This document shows positions 37,986 to 46,421 of a stretch of 64,000 nt of DNA, piece after piece. How positions within the stretch are numbered: the first letter of the stretch is position 1; every line of letters begins with the position of its first letter. A program made the position numbers and the translations under genes. The stretch is from Flavobacteriales bacterium (GTDB taxonomy: Bacteria > Bacteroidota > Bacteroidia > Flavobacteriales > Flavobacteriaceae): positions 1 through 64,000 of the forward strand of contig JAFLBS010000006.1 in NCBI GenBank assembly GCA_017303755.1, given 5' to 3'. Below the pieces are notes generated by a model. It was not told where the DNA came from and did no database searches. It saw only the letters and a list, made by a program, of their open reading frames with translations.

Positions 37986-38951
37986 TTATTTTTCCATTGA
38001 ATCAATAATCATGTATGCCACACGCAACGCTTCTGTTCCATCTTCTAAAGTTACAACCGGAGTTGTATTATTGTTGATGGCATCGGCAAACGTTTCTAAT
38101 TCGTCTAAAATAGCGTTGTTTGGTGCTACTTCAGGATTGTTGAAATAGATTTGTTTTTTTTCACCTTCGGCATTTTGAAGAATCATATCAAAATCACCTG
38201 GAACTTCTGGCGCATCTTTCATTTTTACTACTTCACATATTTTATCCAAATAATCTACTGATATGTAGGCATCTTTTTGAAAGAAACGCGACTTACGCAT
38301 ATTTTTCATCGAAATTCGACTCGAAGTGATATTGGCTACACAACCATTTTCAAATTCTAAGCGAGCATTGGCAATATCTGGCGATTGACTCAACACCGAA
38401 ACTCCGCTGGCGTGAACTGCTTTTACTTTGGATTTTACGACACTTAAAATCGCATCGATATCGTGAATCATCAAATCTAAAACCACAGGAACATCTGTGC
38501 CACGCGGATTGAACTCGGCCAATCGGTGCGTTTCAATAAACATCGGATTTTCAATTTGATCTTTTACAGCGGTAAAAGCTGGATTGAAACGTTCTACGTG
38601 ACCGACTTGACCTTTTACATTGTATTCTTTGGCTAAAGCAATGATTTCTTCGGCTTCTTCAACAGTTGTAGCAATGGGTTTTTCAATAAAAACATGCTTG
38701 CCCGATTTAATCGAAACTTTGGCACATTTGTAATGAGAAAGAGTAGGAGTAACAATGTCAATTACATCTACAGCGTGAATTAATTTGGCTATGGTATCAA
38801 AGCGTTGGTAGCCAAATTCGGCTGCAATTTTTTCAGCATATTCCGCATTTTCATCGTAAAAACCTACCAATTCGTATTTTTCTGATTGTTGTAATAAACG
38901 CAAGTGTATTTTTCCGAGGTGACCAGCACCCAAAACGCCAACTTTAAGCAT
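37986..38951 (-). CDS. Gfo/Idh/MocA family oxidoreductase
   Basis: 321 residues from the ATG at 38951, which places the NAD(P)-binding motif VGVLGAGHLGKIHL at the N-terminus. The upstream 18 codons possible from 39005 are hydrophobic and poorly supported. DIVTPTLSHYKCA and the conserved HVFIEKPIATTVEEA (EKP catalytic lysine) and GHVERFNPA are typical. The C-terminal alpha/beta domain follows. The substrate, probably a sugar or inositol derivative, cannot be deduced. Confidence 0.9.
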   Translation of the reverse strand: MLKVGVLGAGHLGKIHLRLLQQSEKYELVGFYDENAEYAEKIAAEFGYQRFDTIAKLIHAVDVIDIVTPTLSHYKCAKVSIKSGKHVFIEKPIATTVEEAEEIIALAKEYNVKGQVGHVERFNPAFTAVKDQIENPMFIETHRLAEFNPRGTDVPVVLDLMIHDIDAILSVVKSKVKAVHASGVSVLSQSPDIANARLEFENGCVANITSSRISMKNMRKSRFFQKDAYISVDYLDKICEVVKMKDAPEVPGDFDMILQNAEGEKKQIYFNNPEVAPNNAILDELETFADAINNNTTPVVTLEDGTEALRVAYMIIDSMEK

Positions 38952-39162
38952 AAAGATAATTTTTATCAAAAATAACAAATTCAGTCCGTAAATAGCAAAT
39001 CCCATTTATAAATTTCACATAATTTTGATTCTTAAAATAAATAATCTTCAAAATGTAAATTTTGAATTTTCTGAAGATTATTTTTTAGGTTTTATTTGAA
39101 ATTTGTTATTTGCTTTTTGGAATTTTTACTTCTATTTTTACGAAAATAAATTATTACCCAAA

Positions 39163-39804
39163 TTGAAAGATACTAATAAACATCAAGGACTTCGAAATCA
39201 ACTCGCTAAAGTATTAGAGGAAAAAGGAATTACCGATAAAAACGTATTGGAAGCCATTAAAAAAATTCCGCGACACTTATTTTTGAATTCAAGTTTTGAA
39301 GACTTTGCCTATCAAGACAAAGCGTTTCCTATTGCGGCTGGACAAACCATTTCGCAACCGTATACAGTTGCCTTTCAAAGTCAGTTATTGGAAGTAAAAA
39401 AAGACCAAAAAATACTGGAAATTGGTACAGGAAGCGGTTATCAAACGGCCGTTTTATGTTTGCTTGGTGCGAAAGTATATTCAGTTGAAAGACAAAATGA
39501 GTTATTTAAGACGACTTCTTTATTATTGCCAAAATTAGGTATTCGTCCGAAGCATTTATCATTTGGAGATGGTTACAAAGGATTGCCTAATTACGCTCCG
39601 TTTGATAGTATCATTGTTACGGCTGGCGCACCAATTATTCCGCAACCTTTAATGGCACAATTAAAAATTGGCGGACGATTGGTCATTCCGTTAGGAGAAA
39701 ATGAACAAGTAATGACGATGCTCATCCGCAAAAATGAAACCCAATTTGAAAAGCACGAGTTTGGCGATTTTAAATTCGTACCTTTATTAGAAAATAAAAA
39801 CTAA
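39163..39804 (+). CDS. pcm: Protein-L-isoaspartate O-methyltransferase
   Basis: 213 residues if translation starts at TTG 39163, giving MKDTNKHQGLRNQL, which matches how this family usually begins in flavobacteria. A longer TTG-initiated reading from 39103 adds an aromatic-rich stretch without support. No ATG is available before the conserved region. Motifs: RHLFL, AFPIAAGQTISQPYTVA, the SAM-binding LEIGTGSGYQTAVL and VTAGAP. It repairs isoaspartyl residues in aged proteins. The next gene starts 1 nt after its stop. Confidence 0.9.
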   Translation: MKDTNKHQGLRNQLAKVLEEKGITDKNVLEAIKKIPRHLFLNSSFEDFAYQDKAFPIAAGQTISQPYTVAFQSQLLEVKKDQKILEIGTGSGYQTAVLCLLGAKVYSVERQNELFKTTSLLLPKLGIRPKHLSFGDGYKGLPNYAPFDSIIVTAGAPIIPQPLMAQLKIGGRLVIPLGENEQVMTMLIRKNETQFEKHEFGDFKFVPLLENKN

Positions 39805-39805
39805 A

Positions 39806-41086
39806 ATGAAACAACTTTTACTCTTTTGCTTTTTGCCTTTTCTCGGATTTTCACAAGGTTATACCAGTTATTTTACAGGAAATGCTACTGACGTAGTTAC
39901 AACGCCTGAATTTGGTGTTTGTATCATGGGTGGTGCGACTGAACATGACAATGCGATGAAATGGTTGTTACAAAGAGCGAATGGTGGTGATGTTGTAGTA
40001 TTGCGATCGAGTGGAAGTAATGGTTATAATGATTATTTGTATTCGGAATTAGGAATAACCGTAAATTCGGTGGAAACCTTAGTAATTACTTCGGTGGCTG
40101 GAGCTACAAATCCTTATGTTTTGGATAAAGTTTCCAAAGCGGAAATGATTTGGTTTGCAGGAGGCGATCAGTGGAATTATGTTTCGTTTTTTAAAAATAA
40201 TGCTTTAGAAGATGTAATCAATAATCACATCAATGTAAAACAAGCTCCAATTGGCGGAACTAGCGCAGGAATGGCCATTTTAGGAGGAAGTTATTTTTCG
40301 GCACAAAATGGAACGATTTCTTCTTCACAAGCAATGAGTAATCCGTATGCATCGAACATGACCATTGGTAGTAATGATTTCTTGCAAGTTCCTTTTTTAG
40401 ATGATGTTATTACTGATACACATTATGATAATCCCGACCGTAGAGGACGACATGCTGTATTTTTGGCTCGTATGAAAAATGATTTTGGATACAATTTAAG
40501 AGGCATTGCATGCAATGAATACGTGGCAGTTTGTATTGGACCCGAAGGGAAAGCTAAAGTTTTTGGAGATTACCCTAATTATCAAGAATTTGCCTTTTTT
40601 ATTCAATCGAATTGTTTGAATACTGGACCAATTGAAACGTGTTCGGCCAATACACCATTAACGTGGAATTACGGCGGACAAGCATTAAAAGTATATAAAG
40701 TTCCAGGTACGATGCAAGGAACCCATTATTTTGATGTGAATGTATGGGAAAGTGCCATTGGTTCGGGTGGAACTTGGGAAAATTGGGCCGTTGTAAATGG
40801 AAGTTTGAATGTTACTAATGGAGTTGCACCAATATGTGCTTTAAATAATTCAAATTTTGAATCCGATTCTTTTGAAATTGCTCCGAATCCTTTTCAAAAC
40901 TACCTGTCGTTTGAAACCGAAATCAATGGTTCAGTAGCCATTTATGATGGTATTGGAAAACGAGTTTTCTTTAGTGAAAATTTTTCTGGAAATCGTATTG
41001 ATACATCTGAACTTGAATCGGGTTTGTATTTTATAAAAATCGATTCAAATGGTTCATCTGTAACAAAAAAGATAATCAAAGAGTAG
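39806..41086 (+). CDS. Cyanophycinase-like S51 protein with T9SS sorting signal
   Basis: 426 residues with a signal peptide (ending FLGFSQG). The body is a peptidase S51/cyanophycinase-like domain (about 30-280): GVCIMGGATEHDNAM, MIWFAGGDQWNYV, the nucleophile-elbow PIGGTSAGMAILGG, and TDTHYDNPDRRGR. The last ~80 residues are a T9SS type A signal (FEIAPNPFQNYLSFE...GLYFIKIDSNG, KKIIKE). It is therefore exported across the outer membrane. Cyanophycinases cut multi-L-arginyl-poly-L-aspartate. The real substrate here is unknown. It is probably co-transcribed with pcm. Confidence 0.88.
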   Translation: MKQLLLFCFLPFLGFSQGYTSYFTGNATDVVTTPEFGVCIMGGATEHDNAMKWLLQRANGGDVVVLRSSGSNGYNDYLYSELGITVNSVETLVITSVAGATNPYVLDKVSKAEMIWFAGGDQWNYVSFFKNNALEDVINNHINVKQAPIGGTSAGMAILGGSYFSAQNGTISSSQAMSNPYASNMTIGSNDFLQVPFLDDVITDTHYDNPDRRGRHAVFLARMKNDFGYNLRGIACNEYVAVCIGPEGKAKVFGDYPNYQEFAFFIQSNCLNTGPIETCSANTPLTWNYGGQALKVYKVPGTMQGTHYFDVNVWESAIGSGGTWENWAVVNGSLNVTNGVAPICALNNSNFESDSFEIAPNPFQNYLSFETEINGSVAIYDGIGKRVFFSENFSGNRIDTSELESGLYFIKIDSNGSSVTKKIIKE

Positions 41087-41088
41087 AT

Positions 41089-41451
41089 TTACAAATTAGA
41101 CAATTTGTTCTTCAAATTATCAATTTCAGCCAAAATATCTGCGATTTTGTTTTCTTTGTTTTCGCCTTGACCTACTTGAATACCTTTTTCTTCCAGAATT
41201 TCAGTTATGGCTTGAATAGCATTGGGATTAAAATCTAAATTGTGAAGCAAACGTTGTTTGTACCAAGCAATTTGGAGTTCGTTGTGATTAATTCCCAATA
41301 CTTCTGATAATAGTTTAATTTGCTTTTCTGTAGGAAGTCGAAGCCCATTTTCAAATTTACTAATCAATGCCTGATCAATTTGGGTAAGTTCAGCCAATTC
41401 TCGTGTTCTGATGTTTTTAGTTTCACGAGCATTTTTTAATAAATCTTTCAT
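41089..41451 (-). CDS. XRE-family helix-turn-helix regulator
   Basis: 120 residues. The N-terminal HTH_3 domain (about 1-65) has LLKNARETKNIRTRELAELTQIDQALISKFENGLRLPTEKQIKLLSEVL. A C-terminal helical region ends in a coiled-coil-like AEIDNLKNKLSNL. It probably binds DNA as a dimer. It starts 3 nt after the smpB stop on the same strand and is likely co-transcribed. No operator could be assigned. Confidence 0.88.
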   Translation of the reverse strand: MKDLLKNARETKNIRTRELAELTQIDQALISKFENGLRLPTEKQIKLLSEVLGINHNELQIAWYKQRLLHNLDFNPNAIQAITEILEEKGIQVGQGENKENKIADILAEIDNLKNKLSNL

Positions 41452-41454
41452 GAT

Positions 41455-41907
41455 TTAGAAGGATTTCTTAATTCGATCTATGTCGCGTTTGGTGTCTTGC
41501 TCTTTCAACGATTCACGCTTATCATAGGTTTTCTTTCCTCTACAAAGACCAATTTCGAGTTTAGCTAATCCTTTTTCGTTGGTGAATAATCGCAAAGGAA
41601 TAATGGTTAATCCTTTGGTTTCGACACTTCTCGCTAATGATTTCAACTCACGTTTGTTTAAAAGTAGTTTTCGCTCACTTCTCGATTTGTGATTGAACTG
41701 ATTTCCAAAAGCATATTCTTCTATATAGGTATTGATGGCAAAAAGTTCGCCATTACTGAATTCACAAAAACTTTCAGCTATTTGTGCTTTTCCAATTCGG
41801 ATGGATTTAATTTCTGTTCCAGTTAAAACAATTCCAGCCGAATACGTTTCAATTATTTCGTAATCAAACTTGGCTCTTTTATTTACTATGTTGGCTGTTT
41901 TTATCAT
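41455..41907 (-). CDS. smpB: SsrA-binding protein SmpB
   Basis: 150 residues from the ATG at 41907, giving MIKTANIVNKRAKFDYEI. A longer reading from 41934 adds residues upstream of the promoter-like box. Motifs: GIVLTGTEIKSIR, ESFCEFSNGELFAINTYIEEY, RKLLLNKRELKSL, GLTIIPLRLF and the basic tail KLEIGLCRGKKTYDKRESLKEQD. It delivers tmRNA to stalled ribosomes. The C-terminal tail that enters the mRNA channel is intact. Confidence 0.96.
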   Translation of the reverse strand: MIKTANIVNKRAKFDYEIIETYSAGIVLTGTEIKSIRIGKAQIAESFCEFSNGELFAINTYIEEYAFGNQFNHKSRSERKLLLNKRELKSLARSVETKGLTIIPLRLFTNEKGLAKLEIGLCRGKKTYDKRESLKEQDTKRDIDRIKKSF

Positions 41908-41913
41908 GCTGTG

Positions 41914-41921
41914 CAAAGGTA
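41914..41921 (-). promoter_or_regulatory. Promoter box TACCTTTG directly before smpB
   Basis: Exact TAnnTTTG match on the minus strand, 6 nt before the ATG at 41907. The transcript would be nearly leaderless. Confidence 0.5.
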
Positions 41922-42016
41922 GTAACAAAAACATGAAAACGAAAAAGGAATTTATTTACTATGAAAATAAAATTCAAACAATGACTTATATCAGTTTTTA
42001 TGCTAAAACTTGACAA

Positions 42017-42024
42017 TAAATTTG
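42017..42024 (+). promoter_or_regulatory. Promoter box TAAATTTG before the outer-membrane barrel gene
   Basis: Exact TAnnTTTG match. The leader to the ATG at 42050 would be about 21 nt. Confidence 0.55.
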
Positions 42025-42049
42025 TCTCATAATTTAAAACTAAAACAAA

Positions 42050-42688
42050 ATGAAAAAATTATTTTTATTAGCAGGAATAGCTTTATTATCATTAAACGCT
42101 AACGCTCAAGAATCAGAAAGCAAAGGTTTACAAGGTGCATGGTGGGCTTCATGCCAAGTAGGTTATCAAAAAACCGAAGTTGGAAATTCAGCCAACACAA
42201 CAACTATGATTTTACCTTTAGCTGGTTATTTTGTTTCTCCTTCTGTTACTGTTGGAGCTGCAGTTGGGACAATAAAAGTTGATTCTGAAAGTAATGGAAT
42301 TGAAACCAACTTATTTGTTGTTGAACCATTAGCAAGAAAATATTGGAATGTTGCTGGTAATTTCTTCTTCTTTGGTCAATTAGCTACTCCAATTGTTAGT
42401 GGAAAAGTAAAAGACACAGATGTTAAAGTTTCTCAGTTTGGTGTTGCTGCTTCTGGTGGTTTGGATTTCTTTGTTACTAAAAACTTCTCTGTAGAGCTTT
42501 CTTACAATTTAGCTAACTTGTCTTTTACTAAACTTGAAAATTTCGGTGGTCCTGGTGTTGATGTTAATACAACTGATTTTTCTTTAGCTCATATAGCTAC
42601 TGTTGATTCAGAGTATAATTCAGCATTAGGCGGAGCAATGAACAATGCAATTACTCCATTATCATTTGGATTCAAATTTATATTCTAA
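42050..42688 (+). CDS. Outer-membrane beta-barrel protein
   Basis: 212 residues. A signal peptide (MKKLFLLAGIALLSLNANAQ) is followed by about eight amphipathic strands and an ending SFGFKFIF, whose C-terminal Phe is typical of barrels inserted by BamA. The pattern (WASCQVGYQ..., LPLAGYFVSPSVTVGAAVG, NFFFFGQLATP, FGVAASGGLDFFVTKNFSVELSY) fits the small 8-stranded OmpA-like/OMP_b-brl group. Ligand or role unknown. It has its own promoter box and a strong terminator. Confidence 0.85.
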   Translation: MKKLFLLAGIALLSLNANAQESESKGLQGAWWASCQVGYQKTEVGNSANTTTMILPLAGYFVSPSVTVGAAVGTIKVDSESNGIETNLFVVEPLARKYWNVAGNFFFFGQLATPIVSGKVKDTDVKVSQFGVAASGGLDFFVTKNFSVELSYNLANLSFTKLENFGGPGVDVNTTDFSLAHIATVDSEYNSALGGAMNNAITPLSFGFKFIF

Positions 42689-42733
42689 ATAAAAATTTAT
42701 TGGTTAGATCCGAATTATATCGGTGAAAGAAGA

Positions 42734-42770
42734 TCGCCTTATTTGTTAATAAATAAGGCGACTTTTTTTT
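42734..42770 (+). terminator. Rho-independent terminator after the barrel gene
   Basis: TCGCCTTATTT and AAATAAGGCGA pair perfectly (11 bp, 6-nt loop), followed by eight T residues. Confidence 0.9.
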
Positions 42771-42803
42771 GTTTATACTTGATTATATGTCATAATTTAA
42801 TGC

Positions 42804-42811
42804 TATATTCG
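42804..42811 (+). promoter_or_regulatory. Possible promoter box TATATTCG before the subtilase
   Basis: One mismatch from TAnnTTTG, 27 nt before the ATG at 42839. Confidence 0.35.
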
Positions 42812-42838
42812 TAAAACCAACCAATAAATTATAATAAA

Positions 42839-44350
42839 ATGGCAAAAAAATCACTTCAACTTCTCGCATTGTTTTTTGTGTTTATTTCGTGTACCAAAGA
42901 GGAAACACAAGTAGACGCTATTGAAATTGATGCTGCGCAAAGAAATCCTTTGACTGCAGCTCAAATTAATGGTCAAATTGATCAAGCTTTTTCGAATAAT
43001 GGTTCTTTCGATTGGAATCAATCGTCCAATCATTTACTTTGGAGTGCAATTTTTCAAGGAAATAAAATGGCATCCATCGGTTTTGGCTCTTCTGCAACTG
43101 ATTTTGACCGTAGTTTGTCTCCTAATAACAGTCAAATTCAAAATGAAATTTTAGCGGTTATCCAACAATACGAAGGAAAAGAATTGGATAAAATTTTGAT
43201 TTCTTCGGATGCGTATTTGAATCAAATTGACGTTATGATCGAAAAACAAGAAACGGTTATTGCATTACGACGACTTAATTCTCTTCGTTATTTCGAACCT
43301 GCCGATTATCGTTATTTTGCTAATCAGACCAATCAACAAAAAGGTGGTGGAAACCAAATACAATCTGATTCAGGTTGCGGATTTGAATCGTCTGCTTTGA
43401 GTGCGTCAGATTATACAACAGTAACACCAAACGCTAAAGTGCCGTGGGCTTTTTATCAGCATAATATTCCGAGTGCGTGGAGTTACAGTACTGGCGCCGG
43501 AATCACAATAGGTATTATTGATACTGGAATTTCACCTAATCAGACTTTATTTGGAACGAGCTTCAATAATGGCTTATCATCAGGCAGAAGCATTAGTAAA
43601 TTTGGTGTATATGTAGATTCTATTTGGCCTTGGAGTACTGGAACGGATGGTCCAAACGATCAGTGTGGTCACGGAACCAGTATGGCTTCGGCTGCAGCTT
43701 CGCCAAGAAATAATGTAGGTCAACCTGTTGGTGTAGCGTACAACTCGAACTTAATTACGTATCGTGCCGCTTCCAATGTGGTTTTAGATGGTTATCACGA
43801 ACAAAACGGAGTGAAAAATGCGTTTACTGGTTTAGGAAATAATTCGAGTGTAAAAATCATTTCCATGTCGATGGGACACATTTTCTCAGTTGGAAAAATT
43901 TCTGATGGTGTAAAATATGCTCATGCTAGAGGAAAACTAATTTTCTGCGCTGGTGGAACTTCTACAAGTTTTACGAATTTTGTTGGTGTTATTTTCCCAG
44001 CTTGGATGCCAGAAACTCAAGCGGTAACTGGAGTGAAAGAAGGAACATCCAACCAAAAATGTGATGTGTGTCACTCGGGTTCTGAAATTGACTTTACAGT
44101 GCAAATGGAACGCTCAACTGGAAAAACGATTCCGGTTGTGAGTTATTACAATGCTCAAACCGATTACGTTGGTGGTTCATCTGTGGCAACAGCAACAACA
44201 GCTGGAATTGCAGCTTTGGTTTGGGCTAAAAATCCAACATGGACACGCGATCAAGTAATCAATAAAATGAGACAATCAGCAACGTATTACCCAACACCAA
44301 ACTCAAGTTATGGTTATGGAAACGTAAATGCTTTACTTGCCGTTCAATAA
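42839..44350 (+). CDS. Subtilisin-like S8 serine protease, lipoprotein
   Basis: 503 residues. The signal peptide ends in a lipobox (FVFISC, Cys19) followed by TKEET, a charged patch that may direct surface display in Bacteroidota. After a ~190-residue N-terminal region comes the S8 domain with catalytic Asp in IGIIDTGIS, His in DQCGHGTSMAS and Ser in GGSSVATATTAG. The triad is complete. A CDVCHSG segment near 410 could form a disulfide or bind metal. It is a cell-envelope-anchored protease, monocistronic by context. Confidence 0.9.
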   Translation: MAKKSLQLLALFFVFISCTKEETQVDAIEIDAAQRNPLTAAQINGQIDQAFSNNGSFDWNQSSNHLLWSAIFQGNKMASIGFGSSATDFDRSLSPNNSQIQNEILAVIQQYEGKELDKILISSDAYLNQIDVMIEKQETVIALRRLNSLRYFEPADYRYFANQTNQQKGGGNQIQSDSGCGFESSALSASDYTTVTPNAKVPWAFYQHNIPSAWSYSTGAGITIGIIDTGISPNQTLFGTSFNNGLSSGRSISKFGVYVDSIWPWSTGTDGPNDQCGHGTSMASAAASPRNNVGQPVGVAYNSNLITYRAASNVVLDGYHEQNGVKNAFTGLGNNSSVKIISMSMGHIFSVGKISDGVKYAHARGKLIFCAGGTSTSFTNFVGVIFPAWMPETQAVTGVKEGTSNQKCDVCHSGSEIDFTVQMERSTGKTIPVVSYYNAQTDYVGGSSVATATTAGIAALVWAKNPTWTRDQVINKMRQSATYYPTPNSSYGYGNVNALLAVQ

Positions 44351-44425
44351 TTTAATTAAAATAAAAACCAAACCACCATTAGGAAACTTTTGGTGGTTTT
44401 TTTCTGCTTCTTATTTTCTATTGAA

Positions 44426-44433
44426 TACTTTTG
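44426..44433 (+). promoter_or_regulatory. Promoter box TACTTTTG directly before the VF530 gene
   Basis: Exact TAnnTTTG match ending 4 nt before the ATG at 44438, implying a leaderless message starting at the start codon. Confidence 0.5.
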
Positions 44434-44437
44434 TACT

Positions 44438-44665
44438 ATGGAAGCCAATCATTCAAATAATCCGTTACACGGAATTACATTGCAAAAAATGCTAGAACAA
44501 TTAGTCGATTTCTACGGATTTGATGCATTGGGAGAATTGATAAAAATTAAATGTTTTAATGATAATCCGAGTATCAAATCGAGTTTGACTTTTCTACGGA
44601 AAACCGATTGGGCGAGAAAGAAAGTAGAACAATTGTACATTCGAACTTTACCTAAATTAACGTGA
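44438..44665 (+). CDS. VF530 family DNA-binding protein
   Basis: 75 residues from the ATG at 44438. A longer frame opening at 44390 would include the promoter box. The sequence [57 protein letters not shown] (in parts) is the VF530/DUF2132 fold, first described from Vibrio fischeri as a small helical DNA-binding protein. The final codons (TTA ACG TGA) lie within the left terminal inverted repeat of the element at 44657-44856, so the C-terminus may have been reshaped by that insertion. Confidence 0.88.
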   Translation: MEANHSNNPLHGITLQKMLEQLVDFYGFDALGELIKIKCFNDNPSIKSSLTFLRKTDWARKKVEQLYIRTLPKLT

Positions 44666-44856
44666 GTTCGACGTAAGTATATTTAAATTTAGACACGAAT
44701 TGCACGAATTCACACGAATCATAATTTTAACAATTAAATTTCACGAATTAAAATCTGATTTGTCAGATTTTATTGGTGTAATTTTCCTTCTTCAATTCGT
44801 GTAATTCGTGTAAAATGGTTAATGTTTCTTTGGTTTTTATATAGAACTCACGTTAA
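44657..44856. mobile_element. Possible MITE-like element with 13-bp terminal inverted repeats
   Basis: TTAACGTGAGTTC at 44657-44669 and its exact reverse complement at 44844-44856 bound a 200-bp AT-rich segment with no gene. Inside are repeated CACGAATT/AATTCGTG words (44692-44815). The left end overlaps the stop of the VF530 gene. No target duplication is obvious. It may be a miniature transposable element, or a chance pair of ends around an intergenic repeat. Confidence 0.4.
44692..44815. repeat. CACGAATT-type word cluster
   Basis: Words such as ACACGAATTGCACGAATTC, ACACGAATC, TTTCACGAATT and AATTCGTGTAATTCGTGT occur in both orientations. The segment also holds an ATCTGATTTGTCAGAT hairpin. 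Confidence 0.6.
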
Positions 44857-44862
44857 ATTATA

Positions 44863-44897
44863 AAAAAAATCCCTTTCATTACGAAAGGGATTTTTTT
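44863..44897. terminator. Bidirectional terminator
   Basis: AATCCCTTTC and GAAAGGGATT pair perfectly around a 5-nt loop, with A7 on the left and T7 on the right. It ends 1 nt before the stop codon of the minus-strand membrane protein and so serves that operon. Confidence 0.85.
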
Positions 44898-44898
44898 A

Positions 44899-46410
44899 TT
44901 AACCTTCGGCCAAACCGCGCCATTTCTTGATTTTGAAAGAAAGTAGTAACATCATTAGTATCATAAATACTAAATTTAGATAAAAGAAAATGGGAGTAAA
45001 GTCATCCATTTGTTCTGCCATTAAATAATAGGGATTTTTAGTGTACTCCGAACTATAAATATCATTTCGAGCCATATCCTGAAGAATTTCTTGTATCATG
45101 AAAAAAACAATAGGTAACATCGCGGGTAAAATCCATAACATCGAATTCAAGAAAATGGCTGAGATGTTTTTACTTTTCTTTCGCGAAAGTGTGAGAAAGA
45201 AGTAGATTACAGCCAACAATCCAATCAAAAATAAAAGTGTTGGGTAAACTAAATCTTCTCTACTAATTGCTGCTATGATACCAAATACAATATTGATTAC
45301 ACCCAAACTAATCACTGCAATCAACCAATTTCGTCCCGAAGTAACTCTAAATGAGAAAATCAAAAGCGATAATGCCAATCCAAAATACAACGAAATTAAA
45401 AGAGTCTCAAATCGGAAAGTTGGATTGGTCCACGAATCAGAAATCTTATCATAGTTGTAATTCAATCTATTTTCTGGAACATAATATTTATAGTATTCCA
45501 TTGTCAAATCTTTACTGATAACCTTTAAGTATTTGTTTACAGAATCGAAAGCAGTATTTTGATAATTTGCAATATGATAAGCGTAGCCATCATTATCGGC
45601 ACCAATTAATTTGTGGTTTTCAAAATCGGGATAATCATTGATTAAGTCAAACCATTTGTTTTCATCAATATTTGATTTTAAATTATGCTCTTTAGCAATT
45701 GCTAAGTAGTCTTTGAAAACTTTTTTTATAGAATCTTTCTGTTGATTGACCAACCAAAGTTTTATTTTGTGCTCTCTTATTGAGTCTGTTTTATAATCAA
45801 AAAAGGTAAAGCTATTCAGATTTTTATTCATCAACGAGAAATAACTGTACTTTCTATTGTTAAAAGTAATGTGCGTATCAGCTGCTGCGGTATCTACAAC
45901 TGCCTCAACTGTTTTAGCTTCCGCGTAATTTCGATACTGATTGTTAGAATACGAACCATCAACAAAGTACGAACCCATACTTAAAATTTCACATCTTTTT
46001 TTAGCTTCCTCTTCCGAATAATAACTTCTGATTCTAACATCTTTTCCTAAATAAAAAGAAAGTGAAAATAATGTAGTTAAAAAGCAAATCGAGAAAAGAA
46101 TCATCCATTCTTTGAATAATGAAAAATTGCTTTTAGGATAGAACGATTTAAACGAATTGTTTTTCAGATAATACACCAACCAAACCACTATAAAAACTAT
46201 CGAAATCAAAACACTAAAAAAGATTACTGTACCATCAATTCCGTAGTTATAATCATTCTGTGTTTCATTAAAATCCAACTTCCCTTCAGCCAATCCCAAT
46301 AGAAAGAAAGTCAAATTGATAACCAGTAAAATCACGATGGCTGGAACTACTTTGGTGTTCCACAAAATTGGGTGATTGATGAGCAAGTATTTTTGAATAT
46401 TTTTAAACAT
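44899..46410 (-). CDS. ABC-transporter-associated membrane protein
   Basis: 503 residues from the ATG at 46410 (a TTG at 46419 is possible). One hydrophobic segment near the start (about 22-42), two more (about 63-85 and 105-130), then a large hydrophilic region (about 135-330), and four to five further segments (about 335-500) ending in a basic tail. That resembles ABC-2-type permeases with a big extracytoplasmic domain. It starts 11 nt after the ATPase gene stop, so the two form a transporter operon. The substrate is unknown. Confidence 0.75.
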   Translation of the reverse strand: MFKNIQKYLLINHPILWNTKVVPAIVILLVINLTFFLLGLAEGKLDFNETQNDYNYGIDGTVIFFSVLISIVFIVVWLVYYLKNNSFKSFYPKSNFSLFKEWMILFSICFLTTLFSLSFYLGKDVRIRSYYSEEEAKKRCEILSMGSYFVDGSYSNNQYRNYAEAKTVEAVVDTAAADTHITFNNRKYSYFSLMNKNLNSFTFFDYKTDSIREHKIKLWLVNQQKDSIKKVFKDYLAIAKEHNLKSNIDENKWFDLINDYPDFENHKLIGADNDGYAYHIANYQNTAFDSVNKYLKVISKDLTMEYYKYYVPENRLNYNYDKISDSWTNPTFRFETLLISLYFGLALSLLIFSFRVTSGRNWLIAVISLGVINIVFGIIAAISREDLVYPTLLFLIGLLAVIYFFLTLSRKKSKNISAIFLNSMLWILPAMLPIVFFMIQEILQDMARNDIYSSEYTKNPYYLMAEQMDDFTPIFFYLNLVFMILMMLLLSFKIKKWRGLAEG

Positions 46411-46421
46411 AATGTACAAAT

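Noticed and set aside
39103-39162. Longer N-terminus for pcm
   Set aside because: The added aromatic-rich residues do not match the family, which begins at the MKDT-KHQGLRNQL segment.
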